NCBI GenBank assembly: GCA_965226865.1
Contig: CBDDEH010000004.1
Coordinates: 1,240,001-1,304,000 of the forward strand
Source: CBDDEH01 sp965226865
Lineage (GTDB): Bacteria; Chloroflexota; Dehalococcoidia; Lucifugimonadales; JAGWBF01
Length of the DNA stretch: 64,000 nucleotides
Direction of reading: 5' to 3'
Shown: one piece after another, positions 38,779-48,084 of the stretch
Position numbering within the stretch: position 1 is the first letter of the stretch
Layout of the letters: every line of letters starts with the position of its first letter
Program-made: the position numbers and the translations under genes
The notes under the pieces: model-generated
Seen by the model: only the letters and a program-made list of their open reading frames with translations
Told to the model about the DNA's origin: nothing
The model's database searches: none

Positions 38779-39501
38779 ATGGATGGATTCGAGACTATAA
38801 CCTTTCATAAATCCCGTAGAATCGCCTATATCTCCCTTAACAGGCCCAAGGTCCTCAACGCATACAGCGTTAGGATGCGAGACGAGCTATACCAGGTCCT
38901 GGAGGCAGTCAGAGAAGACTCCGAAGTTGGGGTGGTCATAATCACCGGTGAAGGAAGGGCCTTCTGCGCCGGCGCCGACCTGACCGAGTTCGGTACCGCT
39001 CCGTCAGTGACCATCGCCAGACAGGTCAGGTGGGAGCGGGATATATGGGGTTTGTTCTTGAGCATCCCGCAACCCCTCATCGCCGCCGTCCACGGCTATT
39101 GTCTGGGCTCTGGCATGGAGATCGCCTTGCTCTGCGATATACGTATCGCCTCGGATGACGCGGTGTTCGGCTTGCCGGAGCTAGGGCTTGGTATGATACC
39201 GGCGGCGGGTGGGACGCAGACATTGCCTAGGGCTGTGGGAATCCCCCGGGCATTGGAGATGCTGCTCACCCAACGACGCATCTCGGCACATGAGGCTATG
39301 GAACTGGGCCTGTTGAATAAGGTAGTAGTCCGAGAGGCTTTGGTGCAGGAAGCCGAATCTCTGGCCCACCATTTGCTGGCACTGGACCAGGGAGTGGTAA
39401 GGGCCGCCAAAGCAGCCGTCTGGAAGGGAGCTGACAGGCCTCTGGATGAAGCGATCGACCTGGAAGGGCGCCTGGCCGCCCTGGCTTTGATGAACAAATA
39501 G
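38779..39501 (+). CDS. Enoyl-CoA hydratase
   Basis: 240 aa crotonase with the full set: GRAFCAGADLTEFG, oxyanion segment AVHGYCLGSGMEIALLCDIRIA, and FGLPELGLGMIPAAGGTQTLPR containing the second glutamate. It should hydrate 2-enoyl-CoA to 3-hydroxyacyl-CoA in fatty or aromatic acid breakdown. It follows the first crotonase by 15 bases and precedes the acyl-CoA synthetase by 13, so the three are one operon. Confidence 0.88.
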   Translation: MDGFETITFHKSRRIAYISLNRPKVLNAYSVRMRDELYQVLEAVREDSEVGVVIITGEGRAFCAGADLTEFGTAPSVTIARQVRWERDIWGLFLSIPQPLIAAVHGYCLGSGMEIALLCDIRIASDDAVFGLPELGLGMIPAAGGTQTLPRAVGIPRALEMLLTQRRISAHEAMELGLLNKVVVREALVQEAESLAHHLLALDQGVVRAAKAAVWKGADRPLDEAIDLEGRLAALALMNK

Positions 39502-39514
39502 AGGGTATTCGTGG

Positions 39515-41071
39515 ATGAACACTACTGATTGTCTTATGATCGCCGGCTCCATCGTGCCTGACAGAACTTCGATAGTTTTTGAAGGCAAGCGCTTCAGCTT
39601 CCAACAGCTTCAGGACAGGGTTAACCGCCTGGCCAACGCCATGGCGGACATGGGAGTGGGTATTGGAGACAGGGTGGCCACGATGCAGGTCAACACGAAC
39701 CACTTGATCGAGACCTACTTCGCTGCGGCCAAGCTCGACGCCATCTTCGTACCACTGAACTTCAGATCCAGGGTCGATGAGCTGGCGTTCATGATCGAAG
39801 AGTCCGGGCCGTCCGTATTTTTTGTTGGCAGCCGTTACGCAGACGTAGTTAAGTCCCTGCCTAAAACTGTACTACCCGACTACCTAGTGTCTTTGGACGA
39901 AAAGATCGACGGAGAATGGCCATACTATGAGAACATACTGGAGTCGTCGCCTCCTGACGAGCTACATTTCCCGGAAGGGGAGGACCAAGATACCACTATC
40001 CTAATGTTTACGGCTGGGACGACAGGCGTTCCAAAGGGGGTCATGCTCACCCATCAGAGCTTCTGCTCGTACCTGCTGGCCAACGTAAGTCCACCCGATC
40101 CAGACGCGGATGAGCGGAACCTGTTATCGGTCCCCCTTTACCACATCGCAGGAATGCAGTCGGTGATGGCGGCGGTATACGGCGGGCGGACATTGCTGAT
40201 GATACGCCAGTTCGAACCGGTCGAGTGGATGGAGCTGGTCCAGAAGGAGCAAGCCAACAGGGTGATGATGGTACCCACCATGTTAAAACAGCTTATGGAC
40301 CACCCACAATTCGATAAGTATGACCTTTCCAGTCTGGAGGTGATAACCTACGGGGCCGCGCCAATGCCTCTGGAGGTCATCAAACGGGCGATCGAGAAGT
40401 TCCCCGAAATCCGCTTCATCAACGCCTTCGGCCAGACGGAGACGGCGTCGACCATAACCATGTTGCCACCTGAGGACCACGATCTTAGCGGCAGCCCTGA
40501 GGAAGTGGAAAAGAAGCTGAAACGGCTGACCTCTATCGGGAAGCCGCTGAACGACGTCGAGGTCAGCATCGTGGGAGAGGACGGCGGTCCGATGCCGTTA
40601 GGGGAGGTTGGCGAGATTGTAGCCCGCGGCCCACGGATCATGAAGGGCTACTGGAAGCAAGAAGGCTCTCCGGAGAGTCCCCTGAAAGGCGGTTGGCTGT
40701 ACACGGGTGACCTGGGCTACCAGGACGCGGACGGCTACATCTATCTGGCTGGGCGGGCGAAGGACTTCATCAAACGAGGCGGCGAGATGATCTCGCCCGA
40801 GGAAGTCGAGCAGGTGCTCATGTCTCACCCCGCCGTGGACGACGCGGCCATAATAGGTGTTCCCGACATGGACTGGGGAGAACGGGTAAGGGCCATCATA
40901 GTGCGAAAGGACGCATCGGTTGGCGAGGAAGAGCTGGCGGAGTACTGCCGCCAGAGGCTGGCCAGCTTCAAGAAACCCGAGTCAGTGGTGTTCGTTGACG
41001 AGCTGCCCCGTAATCCACTGGGCAAGGTGCTGAAACGAGTCCTTAGGGAGCAATACGGGGAGCCGATCTAG
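39515..41071 (+). CDS. Acyl-CoA synthetase (AMP-forming)
   Basis: 518 aa ANL-superfamily ligase that activates a carboxylic acid to its CoA thioester through an acyl-adenylate. Motifs: P-loop-like TAGTTGVPKGVMLTH (near 168-182), NAFGQTETAS, YTGDLGYQDADGYIYLAGRAKDFIKRGG hinge, and the C-terminal catalytic Lys in NPLGKVLKR. Ribosome-binding GAGGG precedes the ATG. It supplies CoA esters to the two crotonases upstream; substrate not predictable. Confidence 0.9.
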   Translation: MNTTDCLMIAGSIVPDRTSIVFEGKRFSFQQLQDRVNRLANAMADMGVGIGDRVATMQVNTNHLIETYFAAAKLDAIFVPLNFRSRVDELAFMIEESGPSVFFVGSRYADVVKSLPKTVLPDYLVSLDEKIDGEWPYYENILESSPPDELHFPEGEDQDTTILMFTAGTTGVPKGVMLTHQSFCSYLLANVSPPDPDADERNLLSVPLYHIAGMQSVMAAVYGGRTLLMIRQFEPVEWMELVQKEQANRVMMVPTMLKQLMDHPQFDKYDLSSLEVITYGAAPMPLEVIKRAIEKFPEIRFINAFGQTETASTITMLPPEDHDLSGSPEEVEKKLKRLTSIGKPLNDVEVSIVGEDGGPMPLGEVGEIVARGPRIMKGYWKQEGSPESPLKGGWLYTGDLGYQDADGYIYLAGRAKDFIKRGGEMISPEEVEQVLMSHPAVDDAAIIGVPDMDWGERVRAIIVRKDASVGEEELAEYCRQRLASFKKPESVVFVDELPRNPLGKVLKRVLREQYGEPI

Positions 41072-41104
41072 CAACAACCCCTAAACCGGCTTCGTGGAGG
41101 GTCT

Positions 41105-42304
41105 ATGGGAAGAGGTCCACTGGAAGGTATCACTGTACTGGACCTTGGGCAGCTTATCTCAGGCCCCTATTGTGCAAAACTCCTGGGAGACTACGGCGCC
41201 GAGGTCATAAAAGTCGAGACTCCACCAGAGGGTGACCCAGCTCGGAAGGTGGGGCCCTTTCCCGACGATGTGCCCCATGCCGAAAAAAGCGGCCTTTTCT
41301 TGCACCTGAACCTGAACAAGAAAGGCATCACGCTGAATCTCAACTGTACGGATGGGGCCAAAATCCTCAAGGAGCTTGTCCAGCAGGCCGACGTACTGGT
41401 GGAGAATTTCCCTCCGTCTTACCTACCGTCCCTAGGTCTTGACTACGGTGATCTGGAGCCTGTTAATCCCCGACTTGTGATGACATCTATCACTCCTTTC
41501 GGCCGGACAGGGCCTTACCGGGACTACAAAGCGACCGAGATGGGGGTCTTTGCCATGTCAGGAAGAATGCAGATGCATGGGCATCTCGACAGGGAACCTC
41601 TGCGTTACGGTCCCGACATATCTTGGTTTCAAGCGGGGGCCACCGCGGTTGTAGCCACTTTGGGAGCCATCTTGGTGAGCCGAACACAGGGAGTAGGCCA
41701 GCAGGTAGACGTGTCGGCCATGGAGGCCCTGATAGGGAACGTTGACTCTCGATTGCTTAACTATGTTTATTCGGGGGCCAAAACAACACGGGGCTATCAG
41801 CTAGGCGGGTACCCCCAGGGGGCCTTTCCGTGCAAGAACGGCTACGTTTTATTCGCCTCGGGTTTCGACAGGTTCTTTCAGCGTTTGTGTCATGCGATGG
41901 GTCGCGGGGACTTACTGGAAGACCCCAGCTTTGCTAACCCGGAGGCCCGCAGCCAAAATCTGGAAGAACTGGATGCCATTTTTCTCGGATGGACATTGAA
42001 TCACACTAAACAAGAGATTTTTCAAACGTGTCAGGCGAGCAGAGTGCCATGCGCACCTCTACTTGGCCCAGATGAATTGCTGGAGGACCCACAGCTTAAG
42101 GCGCGGGGATTTTTCGTGGAGGCCGACCACTCCGTCGCCGGCAGGCTTAGCTACCCCGGGCCTCCGTTTAAAATGGCCCCTGACCCCCAAGAGGACCCAG
42201 ACCCGGCGCCACTGATTGGGGAACACAACGCCGAAGTCTACTGCGACAGGTTGGGCTACTCCCGGCAGAAGATGGTCAACCTCCAGTCGAAGGGAGTTAT
42301 CTAA
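41105..42304 (+). CDS. Family III CoA-transferase (CaiB/BaiF)
   Basis: 399 aa with the family start EGITVLDLGQLISGPYCAKLLGDYGAEVIKVE, LNLNKKGITLNLN and VLVENFPPSYLPSLGLDY, and the GVGQQVDVSAMEALIG segment. Moves CoA between organic acids without a covalent glutamyl-CoA of the type used by families I/II. GGAGGG precedes the ATG. The next gene is a divergent paralogue starting two bases after its stop, so they may work as a heteromeric pair or on successive substrates. Confidence 0.9.
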   Translation: MGRGPLEGITVLDLGQLISGPYCAKLLGDYGAEVIKVETPPEGDPARKVGPFPDDVPHAEKSGLFLHLNLNKKGITLNLNCTDGAKILKELVQQADVLVENFPPSYLPSLGLDYGDLEPVNPRLVMTSITPFGRTGPYRDYKATEMGVFAMSGRMQMHGHLDREPLRYGPDISWFQAGATAVVATLGAILVSRTQGVGQQVDVSAMEALIGNVDSRLLNYVYSGAKTTRGYQLGGYPQGAFPCKNGYVLFASGFDRFFQRLCHAMGRGDLLEDPSFANPEARSQNLEELDAIFLGWTLNHTKQEIFQTCQASRVPCAPLLGPDELLEDPQLKARGFFVEADHSVAGRLSYPGPPFKMAPDPQEDPDPAPLIGEHNAEVYCDRLGYSRQKMVNLQSKGVI

Positions 42305-42306
42305 AG

Positions 42307-43560
42307 TTGAAACTCCCCTTGGAAGGAATAACGATCCTCGACGTGACTGAGGTCCACGCCGGCCCTATGGGTACCACCCTTCTCGGTGATCTGGGAGCCC
42401 GAGTAATCAAGGTTGAGTCCTTCCCCCGACTCTCGACGACTAGACTGCCGGGAGGCCATGTAAGGGGCTATACCAACAACGACCCTTTCGCACCCCGGCC
42501 GTGGGATAGATCGGCGGCCCACAACATGGCCAATCGCAACAAATACGGGGTCACCCTCAACCTCACTCACCCAAAGGGCTTGGATACTTTGAAACAGCTG
42601 GCCAAGCTAAGCGACGTCTTCGTGGAAGCCTATGCACCTGGAACAGTGGAAAAGCTGGGCATCGACTACACAGCAATGAAGGCGGTCAAGCCCGACATCA
42701 TCATGGTGTCCATGCCGGGTTGGGGAGTTGAGGGCCCATACAAAGGCTACGTCAGCCTGGGGCACGCTCTGGACGGGTTCACGGGACATCACGCGCTAAG
42801 GGGCTACCCCGACACCGATCCTAGCGTCACCCCGGTTTGCGTGCACGTCGACGCCATCGCCGCGGTCACGTTGGCAACTGCCATCCTTTTGGCCCTGTTC
42901 CAACGGACCAGTAACAGCGACGGTCAATGGATAGATCTCTCTCAAGTCGAGTCCTTTTTGCCACACCTAAGCACGCCCCTGATGGACTACGTGATGAATG
43001 GGCGGCAGCCAGTCCCTCTCGGCAACCGAGACCGCACCATGGCACCTCACGGTTGCTACAGGTGCCTGGGGTCGGATGAGTGGATAGTCATCACGATATC
43101 CTCCGATGAGGAGTGGACCGCTCTTTGCCAGGCCATGGGCGATCCGGAGTGGACCAGGAGCACCAAGTTCGAAGATCGCCACAGCAGGTACGAAAACCAT
43201 GACGAGTTGGACGGCCTTATCCAGGCGTGGACTCTTCAAAAGGATAAGAAAGAGCTAATGCACCTTTTGCAGGGAATGGGAATTCCAGCCGAGGCTGTGC
43301 TGGATGAGGAAGACGTTAACGCCGACCCTCATCTTGAGGCCAGGGGCTTTTCCGAGAGGGTCACCCAGTCTTTTATAGGGGAGTATCGCTATCCAGGCTA
43401 TCTCTGGAAGTTGAGTAAGATATACGAGCCTGTCCGCATACCCCCCAACAGCCTCGGGGAGCACAACCAGTATGTCTTTGGTACCCTTCTGGGTATGAGC
43501 GACGACGAGATAGCATCTATGGAAGCCCAGGGCGTTACAGGTGACCAGGTCGAGACTTAG
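42307..43560 (+). CDS. Family III CoA-transferase (CaiB/BaiF), second copy
   Basis: 417 aa; TTG start immediately after the preceding stop. Shows GITILDVTEVHAGPMGTTLLGDLGARVIKVE, NRNKYGVTLNLTHPKG, DVFVEAYAPGTVEKLGIDY and WIDLSQVESFL. The hinge region differs clearly from the first copy, so this is an old duplication rather than a recent one. Last gene of the acyl-CoA operon, convergent with an aldo/keto reductase 14 bases away. Confidence 0.88.
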   Translation: MKLPLEGITILDVTEVHAGPMGTTLLGDLGARVIKVESFPRLSTTRLPGGHVRGYTNNDPFAPRPWDRSAAHNMANRNKYGVTLNLTHPKGLDTLKQLAKLSDVFVEAYAPGTVEKLGIDYTAMKAVKPDIIMVSMPGWGVEGPYKGYVSLGHALDGFTGHHALRGYPDTDPSVTPVCVHVDAIAAVTLATAILLALFQRTSNSDGQWIDLSQVESFLPHLSTPLMDYVMNGRQPVPLGNRDRTMAPHGCYRCLGSDEWIVITISSDEEWTALCQAMGDPEWTRSTKFEDRHSRYENHDELDGLIQAWTLQKDKKELMHLLQGMGIPAEAVLDEEDVNADPHLEARGFSERVTQSFIGEYRYPGYLWKLSKIYEPVRIPPNSLGEHNQYVFGTLLGMSDDEIASMEAQGVTGDQVET

Positions 43561-43574
43561 GGAGCAATTAGCTA

Positions 43575-44549
43575 TTACTCCCCTAGCAGTCTACCTATCT
43601 CTTCAAAGTCATCGGGCTGAAGGTGCCACCCAACTCCCTTTGCGTTTTTTCCCAATTGGTCTGGTTTCGTCGCCCCGATTATTACAGAGCTCACAACCGG
43701 TTGACCGAGTAGCCACGCGATAGCCAAGTCAGTAACTGTATGGTTTCGTTCCGCGGAGAAACGCTCGAGGCGGCCAAGAAGAGCGAAGTTCCTTTCGGTC
43801 AGCGTCGGCTGAGGTTCCCTTTTGAACCTTCGAAGCTCCGGCCAAGCATTGCTCTGACTGCTACCAGTTAGGCGGCTACCTGCCGGAGGCTTCTCACCAG
43901 GGCGATACTTCCCTGTCAAAAATCCGCCACCTAAAGCGAAATAAGGGATAATCCCGATTCCGTACTTCATGCAGAAAGGGATCAAATCCTGTTCGATGGA
44001 GCGGCTGATCAAGCTATACTCCACCTGGTCGGTCAAAGGGGGAGTCAGGTTGAGCAGCTTCGACGTCCAGATGGCCTCGCACATTCTCCAGGCCGAAAAG
44101 TTGGCGCAGCCGAAGTAGCGCACTTTTCCCTGACGGACCAGGTCATCCATCGCACGCAGTGTCTCGTCGATGGGTGTGGTCGGGTCAGGGAAATGTATCT
44201 GATAGAAGTCAATATAGTCCGTGCCCAGACGCTTGAGGCTAGCGTCTGCCTGGCCCATGATGTGCCACCGAGAGGCCCCACATCCGTTGGGTCCTTCTCC
44301 AACGGATTCCGCGACCTTGGTGCCGATAATCCACTGGTCTCTAGTTCCTTTAACAGCCTTTCCCACATACTCTTCAGCTAGGCCAGGTCCGTAGTTGTTT
44401 GCGGTATCAATGAAATTGATTCCTAGCTCAGCGGATCTACCGATGATTCTCTCCGCGTGTTGAGGATCAACTCTCGACCCGAAGGTACTTGTCCCCAAGC
44501 AGAGGGCTGATACTTTGAGTCCGCTATTACCGAGACGACGATATTCCAC
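43575..44549 (-). CDS. Aldo/keto reductase
   Basis: 324 aa NADPH-dependent TIM-barrel oxidoreductase. Catalytic Asp/Tyr in FIDTANNYGPGLAEEYVGKA (near 49-68), Lys in WIIGTKVAES, the DYIDFYQIHFPDP histidine, and C-terminal cofactor-binding VIIGATKPDQLGKN. GTG start. It lies three bases downstream of the Dpp-type permease on the same strand, so the two are one transcript. Confidence 0.9.
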   Translation of the reverse strand: MEYRRLGNSGLKVSALCLGTSTFGSRVDPQHAERIIGRSAELGINFIDTANNYGPGLAEEYVGKAVKGTRDQWIIGTKVAESVGEGPNGCGASRWHIMGQADASLKRLGTDYIDFYQIHFPDPTTPIDETLRAMDDLVRQGKVRYFGCANFSAWRMCEAIWTSKLLNLTPPLTDQVEYSLISRSIEQDLIPFCMKYGIGIIPYFALGGGFLTGKYRPGEKPPAGSRLTGSSQSNAWPELRRFKREPQPTLTERNFALLGRLERFSAERNHTVTDLAIAWLLGQPVVSSVIIGATKPDQLGKNAKGVGWHLQPDDFEEIGRLLGE

Positions 44550-44552
44550 CGC

Positions 44553-45467
44553 TCAGACTCGAATCCGAGGATCAACCACCGCGTAGAGTACATCGACAAG
44601 TGTATTAACAGCTACGATCATAGCTGCAAACAATATTATTACCGCCTGCAAAACCGGGTAGTCGCGATTACTCACCGCTATGAAGGCAAGCTGCCCTATT
44701 CCTGGCCAGGCAAAGACGGTTTCAACCACGATTCCCCCGGTCGCCAATGTGCCTATCATTACTCCGGAGAAGCTCAGTAGCGGAACGAGGGCGTTTCTGA
44801 ACGCGTGAACCCACAGAACTGTCCTGCCATGCAAACCCTTGGCTTGGGCCGTGACAACGTAGGGTTCACTGAGCACCTCCAACATGCTGCTCCGAACCAG
44901 CCTCACGATTCCCGCTGAAAAAACCGATCCCAGGGTGACGGTTGGAAGAATAAAGTGTTTCCAGTCCCCTGTTCCACCGGCGGGGGTCAAGCCCAGGTTG
45001 ACAGCGAAGACCTGGATCAAGACAATGCCCAGCCAGAAATTCGGGACCGCCATTCCCGCGACCGCGACGATAAGAGCCACCTTATCAATCAATCTCCCCC
45101 GAAATACCGCGGCTGCAACACCAAGAGGAATAGAAATGATCAGCGAAAAAATCGTGGCCGCCAACGCCAGGGTCAGAGAGTTAGGAAGCCTGTCTTTGAT
45201 AAGGACACTTACCGGCTGCCTGGCCCAAATAGAATCTCCAAAATCTCCCTGGGCCGTGTTTTTTAAGTACAACCCCAATTGAACCAAGTATGGGCGGTCT
45301 AACCCCAGGTTTGACCGTACCCTTTGAATCTGTTCCTCTGTAGTATCCAATGGCAACGAGAGCGCAACTGGATCACCGAGCAGCCGGCCCGCAAAAAATA
45401 TGACAAGGGCCACGCCTAGGAGCGTCAGGGGCATAGCTACCAACCGCCGTACTAGAAACCGAATCAA
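44553..45467 (-). CDS. ABC transporter permease, DppB/OppB family
   Basis: 304 aa, six predicted helices, opening with the family N-terminus MIRFLVRRLVAMPLTLLGVA and containing the ATPase-docking loop AQAKGLHGRTVLWVHAFRNALVPLL. Takes up peptides, nickel or opine-like solutes with a DppC partner. TTG start. The matching DppC-type permease and binding protein are encoded 3-7 kb away on the other strand, and no ATPase gene is in the window. Confidence 0.9.
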   Translation of the reverse strand: MIRFLVRRLVAMPLTLLGVALVIFFAGRLLGDPVALSLPLDTTEEQIQRVRSNLGLDRPYLVQLGLYLKNTAQGDFGDSIWARQPVSVLIKDRLPNSLTLALAATIFSLIISIPLGVAAAVFRGRLIDKVALIVAVAGMAVPNFWLGIVLIQVFAVNLGLTPAGGTGDWKHFILPTVTLGSVFSAGIVRLVRSSMLEVLSEPYVVTAQAKGLHGRTVLWVHAFRNALVPLLSFSGVMIGTLATGGIVVETVFAWPGIGQLAFIAVSNRDYPVLQAVIILFAAMIVAVNTLVDVLYAVVDPRIRV

Positions 45468-45627
45468 AGGTGTTCTCTCCGAGAAGATTCTATGTCTGGC
45501 CGGATAGTACCATCAGCGAAACGGCACGGTAAGTCCAGACCTATATCCAAGTGTCGAGTCCGCATGTTTGTATAGAACACTTCGGTTGTCCCCGATATAA
45601 CCGTTACTATACTATAAGCGCAAAAGG

Positions 45628-46395
45628 ATGGTGCAGGTCGGTTTGATGGGACTGAAATTCTTAGAGCCCGATGACAAAGTTGGATACATACATGAAGAAT
45701 GGAGCCGCTATTCTTCGATTCACAAAGCGGCCCATGGACTATACAAGAAGGGGGATCATCCGGCCCTACTGGTAGTAGACATCCAGAAAGGCTACACATC
45801 GCCAGATACAGACGTGGGAACAAAGCATTTGACTCCCGAGGTGAGACGCTGGATAGATGAGGCGATTTCCAACACCCAGCGTTTGTTGGACGGTGCCCGG
45901 AAGATCGGCTTGCCTGTCTTTTATACCGGAACGAAATTTAGGGCGGGCGGTAGCGATAGTGGAGTTCGCGGCGAGACGAACACTTCCTTTGCGGGATACA
46001 TGCGTGATGGGCAACCCTGGACCGAGATCGACGAACGGGTTTCACCCAAGCCGGGTGATCACATGGTTTGGAAGACCACGAATTCAGCCTTTTTTGACAC
46101 GTCCCTTGCCAACCTGCTCACCGGGCTGGGTGTGGACACCTGCGTCTTTACCGGTATGGCGACGAGCGGCTGTGTTAGGGCTACCGTCACCGACGCCGTC
46201 TCGCACAACTTTCGGTCGGTGGTGGTCGAGGATTGTGTCTTCGACCGGAGCACCGGACCGCACAAAGCGAGTCTTTTTGATATCTGGTTCAAGCTGGGGG
46301 ATGTAGTCACCCTATCAGAGATGCTGGGCTGGTTCAGCGAATTACAGCTCTCGAAGGGGTTGGACGGTCGACCTAGGGATTCAGGGGATATGTGA
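45628..46395 (+). CDS. Isochorismatase-family hydrolase (N-carbamoylsarcosine amidase-like)
   Basis: 255 aa cysteine hydrolase with Asp in ALLVVDIQKGYTSPDTD, Lys in MVWKTTNSAFFDTSL and Cys in TGMATSGCVRATVTDA. The spacing and the TSGCVRAT motif resemble N-carbamoylsarcosine amidohydrolases. A TATACT hexamer ends only about 15 bases before the first ATG, so the ATG at 45646 (MGLKFLEPDD) may be the real start. It is divergent from the permease gene, within an island of transport and catabolic genes. Confidence 0.85.
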   Translation: MVQVGLMGLKFLEPDDKVGYIHEEWSRYSSIHKAAHGLYKKGDHPALLVVDIQKGYTSPDTDVGTKHLTPEVRRWIDEAISNTQRLLDGARKIGLPVFYTGTKFRAGGSDSGVRGETNTSFAGYMRDGQPWTEIDERVSPKPGDHMVWKTTNSAFFDTSLANLLTGLGVDTCVFTGMATSGCVRATVTDAVSHNFRSVVVEDCVFDRSTGPHKASLFDIWFKLGDVVTLSEMLGWFSELQLSKGLDGRPRDSGDM

Positions 46396-46423
46396 GAGCT
46401 CTGGAAAGGGTTGAAGAGGTAGC

Positions 46424-47212
46424 TTACTGTAGAAAGTCGAGTACGGGTAACTCCGTACTTACGACAATATCCTTGCCTGTATAATCGGATGCCGCAGCGG
46501 CAGCCCAGCCTTCCCTGCGTGTTATCGATTGGTAGCCAGCCTTGGTCACCTGGGGGTCTCCGTGTAAGCTCGCGTTGGGTTGCCTACAGATGTAGGTACC
46601 CGGTACCAGCCGGAAATGTCCCTCCACTTCCCCTTCGTAGGACATCATCTCGCCATCGCCGACGACATACAGCTCTTCATAGTAGTCATGTATGCGTGTC
46701 ATGTTGTCTTCGCCCACCGAACCTGCCTGATATCCCCAAGCGATTAGAATTTGGACCCTCGTCTGTTTGTCGGTTCGCAGTATCTTTATCTTGCGGTTTT
46801 GCTTCTGGGGGTCCGGTTGCCACTGGACATCCTCCACGTCCTCCACGAACAACGGATCAGGGGAACATTTCAACTCCTGGCGTCCACCGGTCATTACCAG
46901 AGTCGCTACCTCCCCTGAGGTCTCGATGGGGCCAAACTTGGTTCCAGGCGGTCTGTAGTAGTAGGTCCCCTTCCGGCAGGTCCTATCGCCGTAGGCCATC
47001 TCCCCCTCAAGAACAAAGCTATCCGTGAAAACAGTACTTACCTGCTCCGGTTGCCGGTAGCCTGTATCGTACCGGACGAGGGCTGTTCTAGCTCCGGTAT
47101 CGACGTCTTTGCCCAAGGTCTTGATCCATGCGGCTCCCTCGGCACCCTCGACTTGAAGAGGCTCCCAGACCAGGAATTGGGCATGGGTAACGGAAGGTTG
47201 TGCTGTTTTCAC
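46424..47212 (-). CDS. Tandem-cupin protein, copy 2
   Basis: 262 aa bicupin. The second cupin has the metal-ligand-like sequence RIHDYYEELYVVGDGEMMSY and ends with RLVPGTYICRQPNASLHGD. It is a clear paralogue of the gene 28 bases upstream (shared YDTGYRQPEQ, PGTYxCRQPN). GTG start. Probably a small-molecule dioxygenase, isomerase or sensor; a DUF4437/ChrR-like assignment is possible but not certain. Confidence 0.7.
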   Translation of the reverse strand: MKTAQPSVTHAQFLVWEPLQVEGAEGAAWIKTLGKDVDTGARTALVRYDTGYRQPEQVSTVFTDSFVLEGEMAYGDRTCRKGTYYYRPPGTKFGPIETSGEVATLVMTGGRQELKCSPDPLFVEDVEDVQWQPDPQKQNRKIKILRTDKQTRVQILIAWGYQAGSVGEDNMTRIHDYYEELYVVGDGEMMSYEGEVEGHFRLVPGTYICRQPNASLHGDPQVTKAGYQSITRREGWAAAAASDYTGKDIVVSTELPVLDFLQ

Positions 47213-47240
47213 AGTGCCGGCCTACGGTTTCTTGGCCAAA

Positions 47241-48032
47241 TTATTCCGCGAAAGTGGGCGCCGGCATCCCATCTATAGGGTCGATGTCTTTTCCAGCGTA
47301 CTCATCGTAGGATTCGGAATAACCTCCACGGATGCCAAGGGCTCGCCAGGGAGGATCGAAGATTTCTCCATGACCATGTCGGCTTTTATTTGGCTGTCTG
47401 CACACGTACGTGCCGGGGATCAGCTTGTAACGCCCCTCTACGTCTCCCTCCCAGGCGCTCAACACTCCACCTTGGATAACATACAACTCTTCGGAGTGAT
47501 CGTGTATGACCGTTTCTTTCTGAATGAGACCTGGTCTGAAGCCGAAAATAAAGGAAACATGCAGATGGGACTTATTGTCAGTTCGAAGCACCTTTAACTT
47601 CTCTAGGTGGTCGAACTGAGGATGACTGTCCCATTCCCTTATGCCGCGCTCTACGTCCTGGTAGAAGACCTCGTCCGGAGAGCATGCCGAGTCGCCTATA
47701 CCGCCTGTCCGGATATACCTCGTGATACCTACCTCTGTAGAGAATGGGCCAAACTCGGCGCCTATGGGGCGATACTGATATGTCGCTCTCAAGAGGGTTT
47801 TGTCCCCATCCCTCGCCTCACCTTCGAGTACAAGGATGTCAGCGAAGGATTGACTCTTCTTCTTGGGGTGTTTAAATCCAGCATCGTACTTCACCAAAGC
47901 TGATTTACCACCGTTCGAGTCGTCCTTGCCTAGGACCTTGACCCACGCCGTTCCCTCGGCCCCTTCGATATGCAAAGGCTCCCACACCATGTGTTCTGCA
48001 TATGTGATCGACTCCTGCGCTACGCGTACCAT
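47241..48032 (-). CDS. Tandem-cupin protein, copy 1
   Basis: 263 aa, with first cupin (LVLEGEARDGDKTLLRATYQ) and second cupin carrying VIHDHSEELYVIQGGVLSAW and LIPGTYVCRQPNKSRHGHGE, the His/Glu pattern expected of a metal site. GAGGAG precedes the ATG. It shares gene order and direction with its paralogue, so the two may form a heterodimer or reflect recent substrate divergence. The second cupin keeps the HDHSEE ligands better than copy 2 does. Confidence 0.7.
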   Translation of the reverse strand: MVRVAQESITYAEHMVWEPLHIEGAEGTAWVKVLGKDDSNGGKSALVKYDAGFKHPKKKSQSFADILVLEGEARDGDKTLLRATYQYRPIGAEFGPFSTEVGITRYIRTGGIGDSACSPDEVFYQDVERGIREWDSHPQFDHLEKLKVLRTDNKSHLHVSFIFGFRPGLIQKETVIHDHSEELYVIQGGVLSAWEGDVEGRYKLIPGTYVCRQPNKSRHGHGEIFDPPWRALGIRGGYSESYDEYAGKDIDPIDGMPAPTFAE

Positions 48033-48084
48033 GACTCCTCACCCCTTTCTGGTTTAATATTTGTGCCAAGCCGCCCGGTCTGTG

